The notes beneath the pieces were generated by a model that ran no database searches, had not been told where the DNA came from, and saw only the letters and a program-made list of their open reading frames with translations. The translations under genes and the position numbers were made by a program. Positions 8,964 to 17,093 of a stretch of 64,000 nt of DNA are shown here, piece by piece; position 1 is the first letter of the stretch, and each line of letters starts with the position of its first letter. Origin of the DNA: Roseivirga echinicomitans (GTDB lineage: Bacteria; Bacteroidota; Bacteroidia; Cytophagales; Cyclobacteriaceae); assembly GCF_001592935.1 (NCBI RefSeq), contig NZ_LRDB01000001.1, forward strand, positions 744,001 through 808,000. Direction: 5' to 3'.

Positions 8964-9000
8964 GATTTCTGTGTTTAAATTTTCAATACTTGCTCTTATA

Positions 9001-9027
9001 GATGCGTTTTCTGAAATTTAGGTTACA
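9001..9027 (-). promoter_or_regulatory. Putative ECF-sigma promoter for the DUF6249 gene
   Basis: Read on the minus strand, TGTAACC (9027-9021) is followed after 17 bases by ATC (9003-9001). The same TGTAACCTAAA box and the same 17-base spacing to TC recur on the plus strand upstream of the sigma gene. The predicted leader to the ATG at 8963 is about 30 bases. Confidence 0.6.
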
Positions 9028-9083
9028 CCCTGTTCCAAAGTTTAATTTTTAACTTGGTTCATAATCGAATCTCTTAATCTTTA

Positions 9084-9110
9084 TGTAACCTAAAACTCCA
9101 CCTTGTAGTC
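9084..9110 (+). promoter_or_regulatory. Putative autoregulatory ECF-sigma promoter
   Basis: TGTAACC (9084-9090), 17 bases, then GTC (9108-9110). It mirrors the element at 9001-9027; together the TGTAACCTAAA boxes form an 11-bp inverted repeat 56 bases apart. Transcription would begin only a few bases before the ATG at 9122, so translation may begin at the later ATG at 9149. Confidence 0.6.
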
Positions 9111-9121
9111 AAACATAAAAA

Positions 9122-9712
9122 ATGAAACCTCACAATGAACGATATGCAATGGAGCTGATCATCGCTAAAGTGAAAAATGGTGATGTTGCGGCTTTCAATG
9201 TGTTGGTTGATGAGCACAAAGCAATGGCTTTTACGCTGGCTTTGCGTTTATTAAAGTCAAGGGAAGATGCGGAGGAGGTAACGCAAGATTCATTTCTAAA
9301 AGCCTACAAAAATATAGGTCAGTTTAAGGAAGAAGCTAAATTTTCCACTTGGTTGTATACGATTGTGTACAATACCGCTTTAACCTCCTTGAGAAAGAAA
9401 AAGCTAAAGACCACGGAAATTGATGACTTATCTTCTGAAAACTTGCTTCAGCTGAGTGAGCCAGATTCAGAATGGAGAAGGCTTCAAAAGGAAGAAAGAT
9501 CGGGTTATATTCAATTGGCTTTGACGCAACTTTCTAACGATGATCAGATAGCGATTACGTTGTTTTACCTCAATGAAAATTCGCTTCAAGAAATTTGTGA
9601 GATTACGAACTGGGAGCTTTCAAATGTTAAAGTTAGATTGCACAGGGCCAGAAAAAGATTACTTATTGCATTAGAGCATTTGTTAGACAAAGAGGTGAGA
9701 GAATTATTATGA
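9122..9712 (+). CDS. ECF-type RNA polymerase sigma factor
   Basis: A 196-residue sigma-70-family protein of ECF size. Region 2 is seen in SREDAEEVTQDSFLKAYKN with the following FSTWLYTIVYN helix, and region 4 in LQEICEITNWELSNVKVRLHRARKRL, the -35-binding helix-turn-helix. No region 1.1 or 3 is present. I give the ATG at 9122, but the inferred ECF promoter ends 12 bases before it, so the ATG at 9149 (MELIIAK) is a good alternative. The next gene overlaps by 4 bases (ATGA) and encodes a membrane protein placed like an anti-sigma factor. The paired promoters suggest autoregulation. Confidence 0.92.
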   Translation: MKPHNERYAMELIIAKVKNGDVAAFNVLVDEHKAMAFTLALRLLKSREDAEEVTQDSFLKAYKNIGQFKEEAKFSTWLYTIVYNTALTSLRKKKLKTTEIDDLSSENLLQLSEPDSEWRRLQKEERSGYIQLALTQLSNDDQIAITLFYLNENSLQEICEITNWELSNVKVRLHRARKRLLIALEHLLDKEVRELL

Positions 9713-10098
9713 AAGAGTTCGATCTATCAGATAAGGAGTTAAAAGAGTTACTACAAATGGAGGGTTTGGAAGAGCCTTCTATGGGTTTCAATCATGCCTT
9801 GCTTGAAAAAGTAACGCAGTACGAAAAAACTAAAATCCGGCCTGTCTACATTCCAAAATGGCTCAAAGTAACCTACTTCTCAGTCATTATTGTAGCGATA
9901 GGCTTTCTATTACTCTCCAAAAAGAACATTGATTTGGAGGGGCTCGGACTATCAAAAATTATGGAGCTCTTTACTTTTAACATCGACCTGTCTTTGCTTT
10001 TGCTCGGATTACTTAGCGTGATTGTAGTTTGGATGGCTGTTCTTTTGAACAGGTATTTCAAGCACCAAGAACTGGAAAGGGCGGTTAAAAAAGGTTAA
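9709..10098 (+). CDS. Putative membrane partner of the ECF sigma factor
   Basis: A 129-residue protein with a soluble N-terminal stretch of about 50 residues and two hydrophobic helices (about 52-67 and about 87-108). It starts inside the sigma stop codon (ATGA overlap), so the two are translationally coupled. Position and topology suggest an anti-sigma factor or membrane sensor, but I see no zinc-binding HxxxCxxC motif of the ZAS family, so that role is inference. A short Lys-rich tail follows the second helix. Confidence 0.65.
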   Translation: MKEFDLSDKELKELLQMEGLEEPSMGFNHALLEKVTQYEKTKIRPVYIPKWLKVTYFSVIIVAIGFLLLSKKNIDLEGLGLSKIMELFTFNIDLSLLLLGLLSVIVVWMAVLLNRYFKHQELERAVKKG

Positions 10099-10148
10099 AT
10101 ACCGATTTTAGCTTAGGGTTATCTATCAATCAAGCGTTACTTTGTAAC

Positions 10149-10901
10149 GTGTTCAAAACCGTCACCATCGTATGTATGCTTTTCTTTTGCTTTTGCCTTA
10201 GCGCACAGCAACAGGAAAACTACGTATTGAAAGGGCAGTTGGTTGAAAAAAATACGCTAAGACCAGTGCCATTTGCCACGGTTTTGGTGGTGAATAAAAA
10301 GCAAGGTGTAGCAACTGATAATGAAGGAAAATTTGAATTTCCAGTTCAGCTCAACGACAGCATAAAAATCACTTCCATTGGTTACGAACCCGTTACCTTT
10401 TCCATAACGGCTTCTTTAATGGACACCCATCCCGATGGATTATTTATCCAATTGGAAGAAGGAACCTATCTGCTCGATTCTGTAGTGGTGACCGCATTCG
10501 CCAAAGACTTTTACCTCAATCGTCCGGAACGCGTACCCATGGACTTGGGCTTTGTAGATCCTAACGCACCCAAAACGGATTGGTCGAAACCACAGATGGA
10601 GACCTTGGAACAAGGAGGTATTGGTATTTCTGGCTTACTCAATTTCTTAGATAAAAAATTTATGGAGAAGCGGAAGTTAAATGTGCTTTTAGCTGCTCAG
10701 GAAAAGGAAAAAACACAGAAAGAAGCCGTTGAGGCTAAATTCAATAAGGAATTTGTGAAATTTGTTACGCGAATAGACGACCGTGTGATTGATGAATTTA
10801 TGGAATTCTGCAACTTCTATGATATTGAAATCCTTCGTGCCTCAGAATACCAACTGGCACAAAAAGTACTGAACCGGTACGATGCTTTTTTGAGGCGGTA
10901 G
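10149..10901 (+). CDS. Secreted protein with CarboxypepD_reg-like domain
   Basis: A 250-residue exported protein. The signal peptide ends near CLSAQQQ. Residues of about 26-115 form a carboxypeptidase-regulatory-like beta-sandwich (GQLVEKNTLRPVPFATV, then ATDNEGKFEF, then ITSIGYEP), the domain found at the N-terminus of many TonB-dependent receptors, here without a receptor barrel. The remaining roughly 130 residues are charged and helical, with no motif I can name. The start is GTG at 10149; there is no in-frame ATG before the signal sequence. It lies about 50 bases after the sigma/partner pair and converges on tesA with a 4-base gap. Confidence 0.75.
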   Translation: MFKTVTIVCMLFFCFCLSAQQQENYVLKGQLVEKNTLRPVPFATVLVVNKKQGVATDNEGKFEFPVQLNDSIKITSIGYEPVTFSITASLMDTHPDGLFIQLEEGTYLLDSVVVTAFAKDFYLNRPERVPMDLGFVDPNAPKTDWSKPQMETLEQGGIGISGLLNFLDKKFMEKRKLNVLLAAQEKEKTQKEAVEAKFNKEFVKFVTRIDDRVIDEFMEFCNFYDIEILRASEYQLAQKVLNRYDAFLRR

Positions 10902-10905
10902 GCCT

Positions 10906-11532
10906 CTACTTCACATACTTCTCCAAATACATCCACACAGTTTCCGCTACAATTTTATGCCCGGCACGGTTAGGATGAATCCCGTCAGATTGATTTAAAT
11001 CTTCTTCCCCGCCTACGTTTTCAAGCAGAAAGGGAATTAAATCTACTTTCTTGTCTTTCGCTACTTTGGCAAAAACCTTACGGAATGACTCAGTATAATC
11101 TTGCCCCAGATTGGGCGGAATTTGCATGCCCGCCAAAAGGATTTTAGTGCTCGGTTTGGCCTGTCGCACTTTGTCGATCATGGCTTTTAAGTTGGCTTCT
11201 GTTTCTTGAATACTTAAACCACGCAGGCCATCGTTTCCGCCCAATTCCAACACAAAAATATCGGGCTTACCTTGCAGGATCCAGTCAATTCTATCTAAAC
11301 CACCAGCCGAAGCTTCACCACTTAAACCAGCATTGATCACCTCATAATTCAGCCCCAAAGAATCTATTCTTTTCTGAATAATATTAGGGAAAGCTTCCTC
11401 CAGGCTTATGCCATAACCAGCCGTAATGCTGTCACCAAAAAAGATGATTTTTTTCTTCTCTTGATCGTTCGGGCTAAGCCAAAACGCAACAACAAAAGTT
11501 AAAATACTGAGGATCGGAAGTTTTGAAATCAT
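10906..11532 (-). CDS. tesA: TesA-like SGNH arylesterase/lysophospholipase
   Basis: A 208-residue SGNH hydrolase with an N-terminal hydrophobic leader that suggests export. The four family blocks are clear: GDSITAGYG (Ser35), the Gly of NAGLSGE, GGND (Asn100), and DGIHPN (Asp183, His186). It matches TesA, which cleaves acyl esters, thioesters and lysophospholipids in the periplasm. It is divergent from an ABC ATPase and permease of the YbbA/YbbP type, the same arrangement as tesA-ybbAP in Escherichia coli, which makes the assignment firm. Confidence 0.9.
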   Translation of the reverse strand: MISKLPILSILTFVVAFWLSPNDQEKKKIIFFGDSITAGYGISLEEAFPNIIQKRIDSLGLNYEVINAGLSGEASAGGLDRIDWILQGKPDIFVLELGGNDGLRGLSIQETEANLKAMIDKVRQAKPSTKILLAGMQIPPNLGQDYTESFRKVFAKVAKDKKVDLIPFLLENVGGEEDLNQSDGIHPNRAGHKIVAETVWMYLEKYVK

Positions 11533-11611
11533 ATGTTTCTACACTTAATTGAAGGATCATTAAACATTCAGACGATAATTTCGTCTTGATTGTCTACATC
11601 CCTATTACTAC

Positions 11612-12313
11612 ATGGCAAGTATACTTAAGGTTCAAGACCTAACGAAAACTTACAAAAGCGGTTCCAAAAATTTAACCGTCCTCAAAAATGTAAATTTTGA
11701 AATTGAAAAAGGCACAAGTTTCTCCATAGTTGGACCTTCGGGCAGTGGAAAAACTACTTTGCTTGGACTTTGCGCTGGCCTCGATAGGGCCTCATCGGGC
11801 ACAGTGGTACTGAATGGCCATGCCTTGGAAACACTCAATGAAGACCAAAGAGCGGCAGTTCGTAACCAGAATGTTGGCTTTGTATTCCAAAATTTCCAGT
11901 TGTTGCCCACGCTTACCGCACTGGAAAATGTGATGGTACCGATGGAGCTGAGAAAAGAAAAAAATATTAGAGTACGTTCTTTAGAATTGCTCGACCGTGT
12001 AGGCTTGGCCGATAGGCACGAACATTACCCAACACAACTTTCGGGGGGAGAGCAGCAGCGAATTTCAATTGCTCGAGCTTTTTCAAACCAACCCGAAATC
12101 CTTTTTGCCGATGAACCAACCGGCAATTTGGATGAAGAAACTTCCGAAAAAGTGGAGGAATTACTCTTCAGCTTAAATAAGGAAGCGGGCACCACCTTAA
12201 TTTTAGTAACCCATGATTTGGAGCTGGCCAATAAAACTAATCGTATTATAAGAATTAAAGGCGGACAGGTCATTTACGATTCTGAATTGACACCTGTAGA
12301 AACCGAGATATAA
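11612..12313 (+). CDS. ybbA: ABC transporter ATPase, YbbA/LolD type
   Basis: A 233-residue ABC ATPase of the MacB/LolD type. Walker A is GPSGSGKTT (about 42-50), the Q loop is VFQNFQLLP, the signature is LSGGEQQR, Walker B is ILFADEPTGNLD and the switch histidine is in LVTHD. Its stop overlaps the start of the permease gene by one base (TAATG), so the two form one transporter. YbbA-YbbP are thought to move a hydrophobic or lipid-like substrate linked to TesA, but the substrate is not known. Confidence 0.9.
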   Translation: MASILKVQDLTKTYKSGSKNLTVLKNVNFEIEKGTSFSIVGPSGSGKTTLLGLCAGLDRASSGTVVLNGHALETLNEDQRAAVRNQNVGFVFQNFQLLPTLTALENVMVPMELRKEKNIRVRSLELLDRVGLADRHEHYPTQLSGGEQQRISIARAFSNQPEILFADEPTGNLDEETSEKVEELLFSLNKEAGTTLILVTHDLELANKTNRIIRIKGGQVIYDSELTPVETEI

Positions 12314-14889
12314 TGGCCAAAATGAAAATGGACCAAGACAATTTCGGATCGAACTCTTCTGCCAAGTGGTTATTTCTCATGGCTTGGCGCGATGCGCGAA
12401 AAAGTAAATCAAGGCTTTTTCTATTCATTTCATCAATCATTCTCGGTATTGCTGCTTTAGTGGCGATTAACTCCTTCAGCGAAAACCTGAAAGACGATAT
12501 CAATGGCCAAGCAAAGGAATTACTTGGAGCAGATTTGGAGTTAAGCGCTAATAAGGATGATTTCAATTATCCCTTTCTAGACACACTGGATTATGAACTG
12601 TCTTCAGAAAATAGCTTTGCCTCCATGGTTTTCTTTCCTAAAAACCAAGGCAGTCGACTGGTAGACGTTCGGGCTTTAGAAGGTGCTTTTCCTTTTTACG
12701 GAGTTATCGAATCTAACCCAACTTCATCAGCGCAGTCTTTTAGAGATGGGCAAGCCAAAGCTTTGGTAGACCAAAGTGTTTTGGTGCAATACGATATTCA
12801 AGTGGGCGATTCCGTCCGAATTGGTAAAGTGACTTTCTTAATTGAAGGCGCCTTAATCAGTTCACCATCGCAGTCGATGGCCGCTACTTTGGTCGCCCCT
12901 GCAGTGTATATTCCTATGAAATATGTAGAGGCCACGGGTCTGATTCAGAAGGGAAGCCGTGTTCAATACAGAAAGTTCTATAAGTTGAACGACCTCGATC
13001 CTGAGTTTGACTTAGACGCACAGTTAAGAACGGACCGTGAATTTTTACGGACAGAAGGCATCAGTGGAGATACTGTAGAGGAAAGAAAGCGAGACACAGG
13101 CCGTACGTTTGAAGACTTGAGTAGCTTCTTAAACTTGGTGGCTTTTGTGGCCTTACTCTTGGGTTGTGTAGGCGTGGCCAGTGCGGTACATATTTACATT
13201 AAAGAGAAAATTAGAACGGTGGCGATTCTTCGCTGCCTTGGTGCTAAAGGAAGAGATACCTTTTTAATTTACCTGATCCAAATTGGAATAATTGGGCTGA
13301 TTGGTGCAACGATTGGTGCTTTTTCAGGAACACTTTTACAAACCATTTTGCCAAAAGTATTTGCAGATTTTCTGCCAGTAGAAGTCAACTTCAGCATTTC
13401 ATGGCCTTCTATTTTAGGTGGAATTGCTACGGGCTTTGTTGTGTCCATCCTTTTTGCGCTTACACCACTTTTGGCGATCAGAAAAGCATCTCCGCTGCTC
13501 ACTTTAAGGAATACGCCTGATGGAGAAAGCGGTGCAAGAGATCCGCTCAGGTGGTTGGTTTTTGGCGGAATTTTCATTTTCATTTTTGGCTTTGCCTATT
13601 TACAAATTGGAGACCTCTCTAACAGTTTTGTGTTCACCATTTCCGTATTAATGGCCTTTGGGTTTTTAGTGCTCATTGCCCGTTTCGCCATGTGGGCAGT
13701 GAAGAAATTCTTCCCAACGGGCTGGAGTTACCTTTGGCGACAGAGCTTGGCCAATTTGTATCGTCCAAATAACCAGACTACGATTTTGATCGCTTCCATT
13801 GGTTTGGGCACAGCGCTGATTACCACCCTCTATTTTATTCAGGGTTTATTGATCAGCCAGGTAGAAATTACCACGGATGCTGGTCGCCCGAACATGATGC
13901 TGTTTGATATTCAATCCTATCAGAAAGATGAAATTGCAGCCTTTACAAAAGAGCAAGGCTTGCCAGTATTACAGCAAGTACCCGTAGTGACCATGCGACT
14001 TTCAAAAATCAATGGCAATACCTTATCTGATGTGATGGCTGATTCCACACTCAATTATCGCTCTGGGGCTTTCAATCGTGAATGGAGGATTACGTACCGA
14101 GATAGCCTTATTGAATCAGAAGTATTGGTAGAGGGAGAGTTTAAAATGATGGAGGCGGATAGCGATTCAGTTTTTGTGACATTAGAAAAAGGCTATGCAC
14201 AAAGTAATAGAATCAAGTTGGGTGATGAACTGATTTGGAATGTGCAAGGCGTTCCGATTACAACCTATGTCGGGGGATTTAGAGAAATCGATTGGGAGCG
14301 AGTACAAACCAACTTTCTGGTGCTTTTTCCTGAAGGAGTTTTAGAAAAGGCGCCTCAGTTTCATGTGTTGATTACGAGGGTCAAATCCACCGAAGAAGGG
14401 GCTTTATATCAGCGTGATATTGTTAAAAAATACCCCAATGTTTCCGTAATCGACATTGGTTTGATTTTGACTACAGTGGATGAAATTTTGGGTAAAATTT
14501 CTTTTGTCATCCGCTTTATGGCACTTTTCAGTATTGTTACGGGGCTGTTGGTATTAATTGGTTCGGTAATCCTGAGTAAATTTCAACGCATCAGAGAGAG
14601 CATTTTGTTAAGAACGTTAGGCGGAAGTAAACGTCAAATCTTGACCATCAATAGTCTTGAATATTTTGTGTTGGGCAGTTTAGCCTCACTTTCAGGAATT
14701 GCCTTGGCGCTTTTGGGTAGCTGGGCTTTGGCCTACTTTACTTTCGAAGCTTCTTTCGTACCAAATGTACTTCCGGTACTGCTGGTTTATGTTTCCATTA
14801 CTTCATTAACGGTTTTGATTGGGTTGCTGAACAGCCGAGGTATTTTGAGCAAATCCCCTCTGGAAGTGCTTAGGAGTGAAATTCAATGA
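12313..14889 (+). CDS. ybbP: ABC transporter permease, YbbP/FtsX family
   Basis: An 858-residue permease. An N-terminal helix (about 35-55) leads into a large periplasmic domain; a trio of helices follows around 270-400 and a further FtsX block ends the protein (about 725-855), the duplicated FtsX layout of YbbP (about 800 residues in Escherichia coli). The charged elements after the first helix of each FtsX half (IRTVAILRCLGA and IRESILLRTLGG) are the family coupling motifs. It is translated with YbbA through a TAATG overlap. Membrane protein of the inner membrane; substrate unknown. Confidence 0.88.
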   Translation: MAKMKMDQDNFGSNSSAKWLFLMAWRDARKSKSRLFLFISSIILGIAALVAINSFSENLKDDINGQAKELLGADLELSANKDDFNYPFLDTLDYELSSENSFASMVFFPKNQGSRLVDVRALEGAFPFYGVIESNPTSSAQSFRDGQAKALVDQSVLVQYDIQVGDSVRIGKVTFLIEGALISSPSQSMAATLVAPAVYIPMKYVEATGLIQKGSRVQYRKFYKLNDLDPEFDLDAQLRTDREFLRTEGISGDTVEERKRDTGRTFEDLSSFLNLVAFVALLLGCVGVASAVHIYIKEKIRTVAILRCLGAKGRDTFLIYLIQIGIIGLIGATIGAFSGTLLQTILPKVFADFLPVEVNFSISWPSILGGIATGFVVSILFALTPLLAIRKASPLLTLRNTPDGESGARDPLRWLVFGGIFIFIFGFAYLQIGDLSNSFVFTISVLMAFGFLVLIARFAMWAVKKFFPTGWSYLWRQSLANLYRPNNQTTILIASIGLGTALITTLYFIQGLLISQVEITTDAGRPNMMLFDIQSYQKDEIAAFTKEQGLPVLQQVPVVTMRLSKINGNTLSDVMADSTLNYRSGAFNREWRITYRDSLIESEVLVEGEFKMMEADSDSVFVTLEKGYAQSNRIKLGDELIWNVQGVPITTYVGGFREIDWERVQTNFLVLFPEGVLEKAPQFHVLITRVKSTEEGALYQRDIVKKYPNVSVIDIGLILTTVDEILGKISFVIRFMALFSIVTGLLVLIGSVILSKFQRIRESILLRTLGGSKRQILTINSLEYFVLGSLASLSGIALALLGSWALAYFTFEASFVPNVLPVLLVYVSITSLTVLIGLLNSRGILSKSPLEVLRSEIQ

Positions 14890-14964
14890 TCGGTATAATA
14901 TTTCATTTAACCATTGTATTTCCCTTTCGTGCTTTTTTCTGATCACTGAAGTAGTGTTTTCGTA

Positions 14965-14972
14965 TACATTTG
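14965..14972 (+). promoter_or_regulatory. Bacteroidota -7 element TACATTTG
   Basis: The octamer fits TAnnTTTG and lies 21 bases before the ATG at 14994. No convincing -33 TTTG is present at the usual distance, so the call is tentative. Confidence 0.4.
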
Positions 14973-14993
14973 GCCTAATCAAAAACTCAAATT

Positions 14994-15353
14994 ATGAAAT
15001 TTATAACCACATTATTGCTCGTATTCACAAGCCTCAGTTTTTCTCTTCAAGACAATTCCAAAGCACTTGGTGATTGGAACGGAAAAATAATCACTCCAAA
15101 TGGTGACCTTGAAATAATAATCCATCTTACGGAAAAAGATAAGGCCCTAAAAGCCACCATGGACAGCCCAATGCAAAATGCGTATGGTTTAGCCTTTGAC
15201 GAGGTAAGTTTTAAGGAGGATGTTTTAAAATTGAAAATGGAAGCCATTGGCGGAACTTATGAAGGCACGCTAAAAGACGGTAAGTTTACAGGTAAATGGA
15301 AACAGTCTGGTCAGACTTTCGACATGAACCTTGAAAAGAAGGCCAAAAAATAG
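14994..15353 (+). CDS. Small secreted beta-rich protein, unknown function
   Basis: A 119-residue protein with a signal peptide (MKFITTLLLVFTSLSFSLQ). The mature part is an all-beta pattern (LGDWNGKI, LEIIIHLTEK, GGTYEGTLKDGKFTGKWKQ) that resembles small lipocalin-like or calycin-type domains; the resemblance is my reading of the strand pattern only. It stands between ybbP and a terminator. A 65-codon frame at 14876 on the same strand overlaps it and is not supported. Confidence 0.65.
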   Translation: MKFITTLLLVFTSLSFSLQDNSKALGDWNGKIITPNGDLEIIIHLTEKDKALKATMDSPMQNAYGLAFDEVSFKEDVLKLKMEAIGGTYEGTLKDGKFTGKWKQSGQTFDMNLEKKAKK

Positions 15354-15373
15354 AATTAAGAATTAGCAAATAG

Positions 15374-15410
15374 GAAAGCCTCTCAGTGAAAACTGCGAGG
15401 CTTTCTGTTT
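15374..15410 (+). terminator. Intrinsic terminator
   Basis: A 14-bp stem with one mismatch (15374-15387 with 15392-15405) closes a GAAA tetraloop and is followed by a T-rich stretch. It ends the transcript of the small secreted protein. Confidence 0.75.
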
Positions 15411-15502
15411 TACTACCCTTTCATTTTGCTCCGGCAGAATAAGCAGCGTTGTGTTCTGCTGAGGAAATAATTATCTTCTGCACTAATTCAACCTTAATCA
15501 CT

Positions 15503-17089
15503 ATGAAAAAACATTTCTTCAGGGCAATAGCATGCCTTTTCTTATTAACCTTAGTCTTTCACCTTCATGCTCAAGTAGAAAAAGCGCCCAATCGGAGTGA
15601 AGGCGAAGGGCCTTTCGAAAGACTTATCATTCGAGGAGTTACATTGATCAATGGAAATGGAGCACCACCCACTGGCCCCGTAGACATCATCGTTGAAAAA
15701 AACATCATCAAAGGCATCTACAATGTAGGTTATCCAGGCTTGGAAATTCGTGAACAAGACCGCCCGAAAGTAGGTCCAAAAGATCAAGTGATGGATTTGG
15801 AAGGCATGTACCTAATGCCAGGTTTCGTGGATATGCACGGCCATATAGGCGGGTCTGCACAAGGTACTCCAGCTGAATATGTGTTTAAATTATGGTTGGC
15901 GCATGGTATTACCACCATTCGAGACCCTTCCACTGGTAATGGCCTTCAATGGGTCTTGGATCAGAAGGAAAAGAGTAATCAAAACACCATTACTGCCCCT
16001 AGAATTTTGGCCTATACGGGTTTTGGACAAGGGGCTAAGGAACCTATTTCAACTCCAGAGATGGCCAGAGATTGGGTAAGACAAAACAAAGCCAAAGGGG
16101 CTGATGGGATCAAGTTTTTTGGAGCTGCTCCAGAAATTATGCAGGCCGCTTTAGAAGAAAACAAAAAACTGGGATTAAAATCGGCCATGCACCATGCGCA
16201 AATGGACGTAGTACGATGGAATGTACTCAACTCTGCCCGAGCTGGATTGACTTCAATGGAGCACTGGTATGGATTGCCTGAAGCACTATTCACAGACAGA
16301 AGGGTTCAGAACTATAGCTTAGACTATAATTACAGAAATGAGCAAGACCGTTTTGGTGAGGCAGGTAGGCTTTGGGCACAGGCGGCACCTCCTTTTTCAG
16401 ATCATTGGAACAATGTGATGAACGAGTTGATTGATCTGGATTTCACTTTGGATCCAACATTCAACATTTATGAAGCCAGCCGTGATTTGATGCGTGCGTA
16501 TTCTGCGGAATGGCACCAAGAGTATACTTTGCCTTCACTTTGGGAGTTTTATCGCCCGAGTAAAAGGTCACATGGTTCTTATTGGTTCTATTGGGGAACG
16601 GAAGAAGAAGTGGCTTGGAAAGAAAACTATAATCTTTGGATGACCTTTGTAAACGAATATAAAAACCGTGGGGGCCGTGTTACTGCAGGTTCAGACTCTG
16701 GCTTTATCTTTCAACTGTATGGTTTCGCTTATATCCGTGAGCTAGAGTTGCTTCGCGAAGCGGGGTTTCATCCGCTCGAAGTTATTATGTCTGCTACTTT
16801 GAATGGGGCAGAAGCCTTGGGCATGGCTGATAAAATCGGAACAGTGGAAGTAGGCAAGTTTGCGGATTTTGTAATTGTAGAAGAAAATCCATTACAGAAC
16901 TTAAAAGTGCTTTACGGTACAGGAGCCCTGAAACTGAATGATGACAATGAACTTATTCGTGTAGGGGGAGTTCGTTATACGGTGAAGGATGGAATAGTGT
17001 ATGATGCCAAAAAACTTCTGGAAGACGTGAAGAAAATGGTAGATGAGAAGAAGAACGGAATGACCTTCAAAATGACCGATAAATACTAA
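15503..17089 (+). CDS. Secreted amidohydrolase (imidazolonepropionase-like)
   Basis: A 528-residue exported metal-dependent hydrolase. A signal peptide ends near HLHAQ. The amidohydrolase signature is complete in outline: the N-terminal HxH in GFVDMHGHIGG (near residue 108), a GITTIRDPS turn, AMHHAQ, MEHWYG, and the late Asp in AGSDSGF, followed by KIGTVEVGKFADFVIVEENPL, typical of amidohydrolases with a composite beta-sandwich. The frame is open from 15449, but the ATG at 15503 directly precedes the signal peptide and is preferred. The TPR lipoprotein gene follows after 4 bases, so the two are probably cotranscribed. Substrate unknown; cyclic amides or dipeptides are plausible. Confidence 0.85.
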   Translation: MKKHFFRAIACLFLLTLVFHLHAQVEKAPNRSEGEGPFERLIIRGVTLINGNGAPPTGPVDIIVEKNIIKGIYNVGYPGLEIREQDRPKVGPKDQVMDLEGMYLMPGFVDMHGHIGGSAQGTPAEYVFKLWLAHGITTIRDPSTGNGLQWVLDQKEKSNQNTITAPRILAYTGFGQGAKEPISTPEMARDWVRQNKAKGADGIKFFGAAPEIMQAALEENKKLGLKSAMHHAQMDVVRWNVLNSARAGLTSMEHWYGLPEALFTDRRVQNYSLDYNYRNEQDRFGEAGRLWAQAAPPFSDHWNNVMNELIDLDFTLDPTFNIYEASRDLMRAYSAEWHQEYTLPSLWEFYRPSKRSHGSYWFYWGTEEEVAWKENYNLWMTFVNEYKNRGGRVTAGSDSGFIFQLYGFAYIRELELLREAGFHPLEVIMSATLNGAEALGMADKIGTVEVGKFADFVIVEENPLQNLKVLYGTGALKLNDDNELIRVGGVRYTVKDGIVYDAKKLLEDVKKMVDEKKNGMTFKMTDKY

Positions 17090-17093
17090 ATAT

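Noticed and set aside
14876-15073. 65-codon plus-strand frame
   Set aside because: It overlaps the end of ybbP and the signal peptide of the small secreted protein in another frame.
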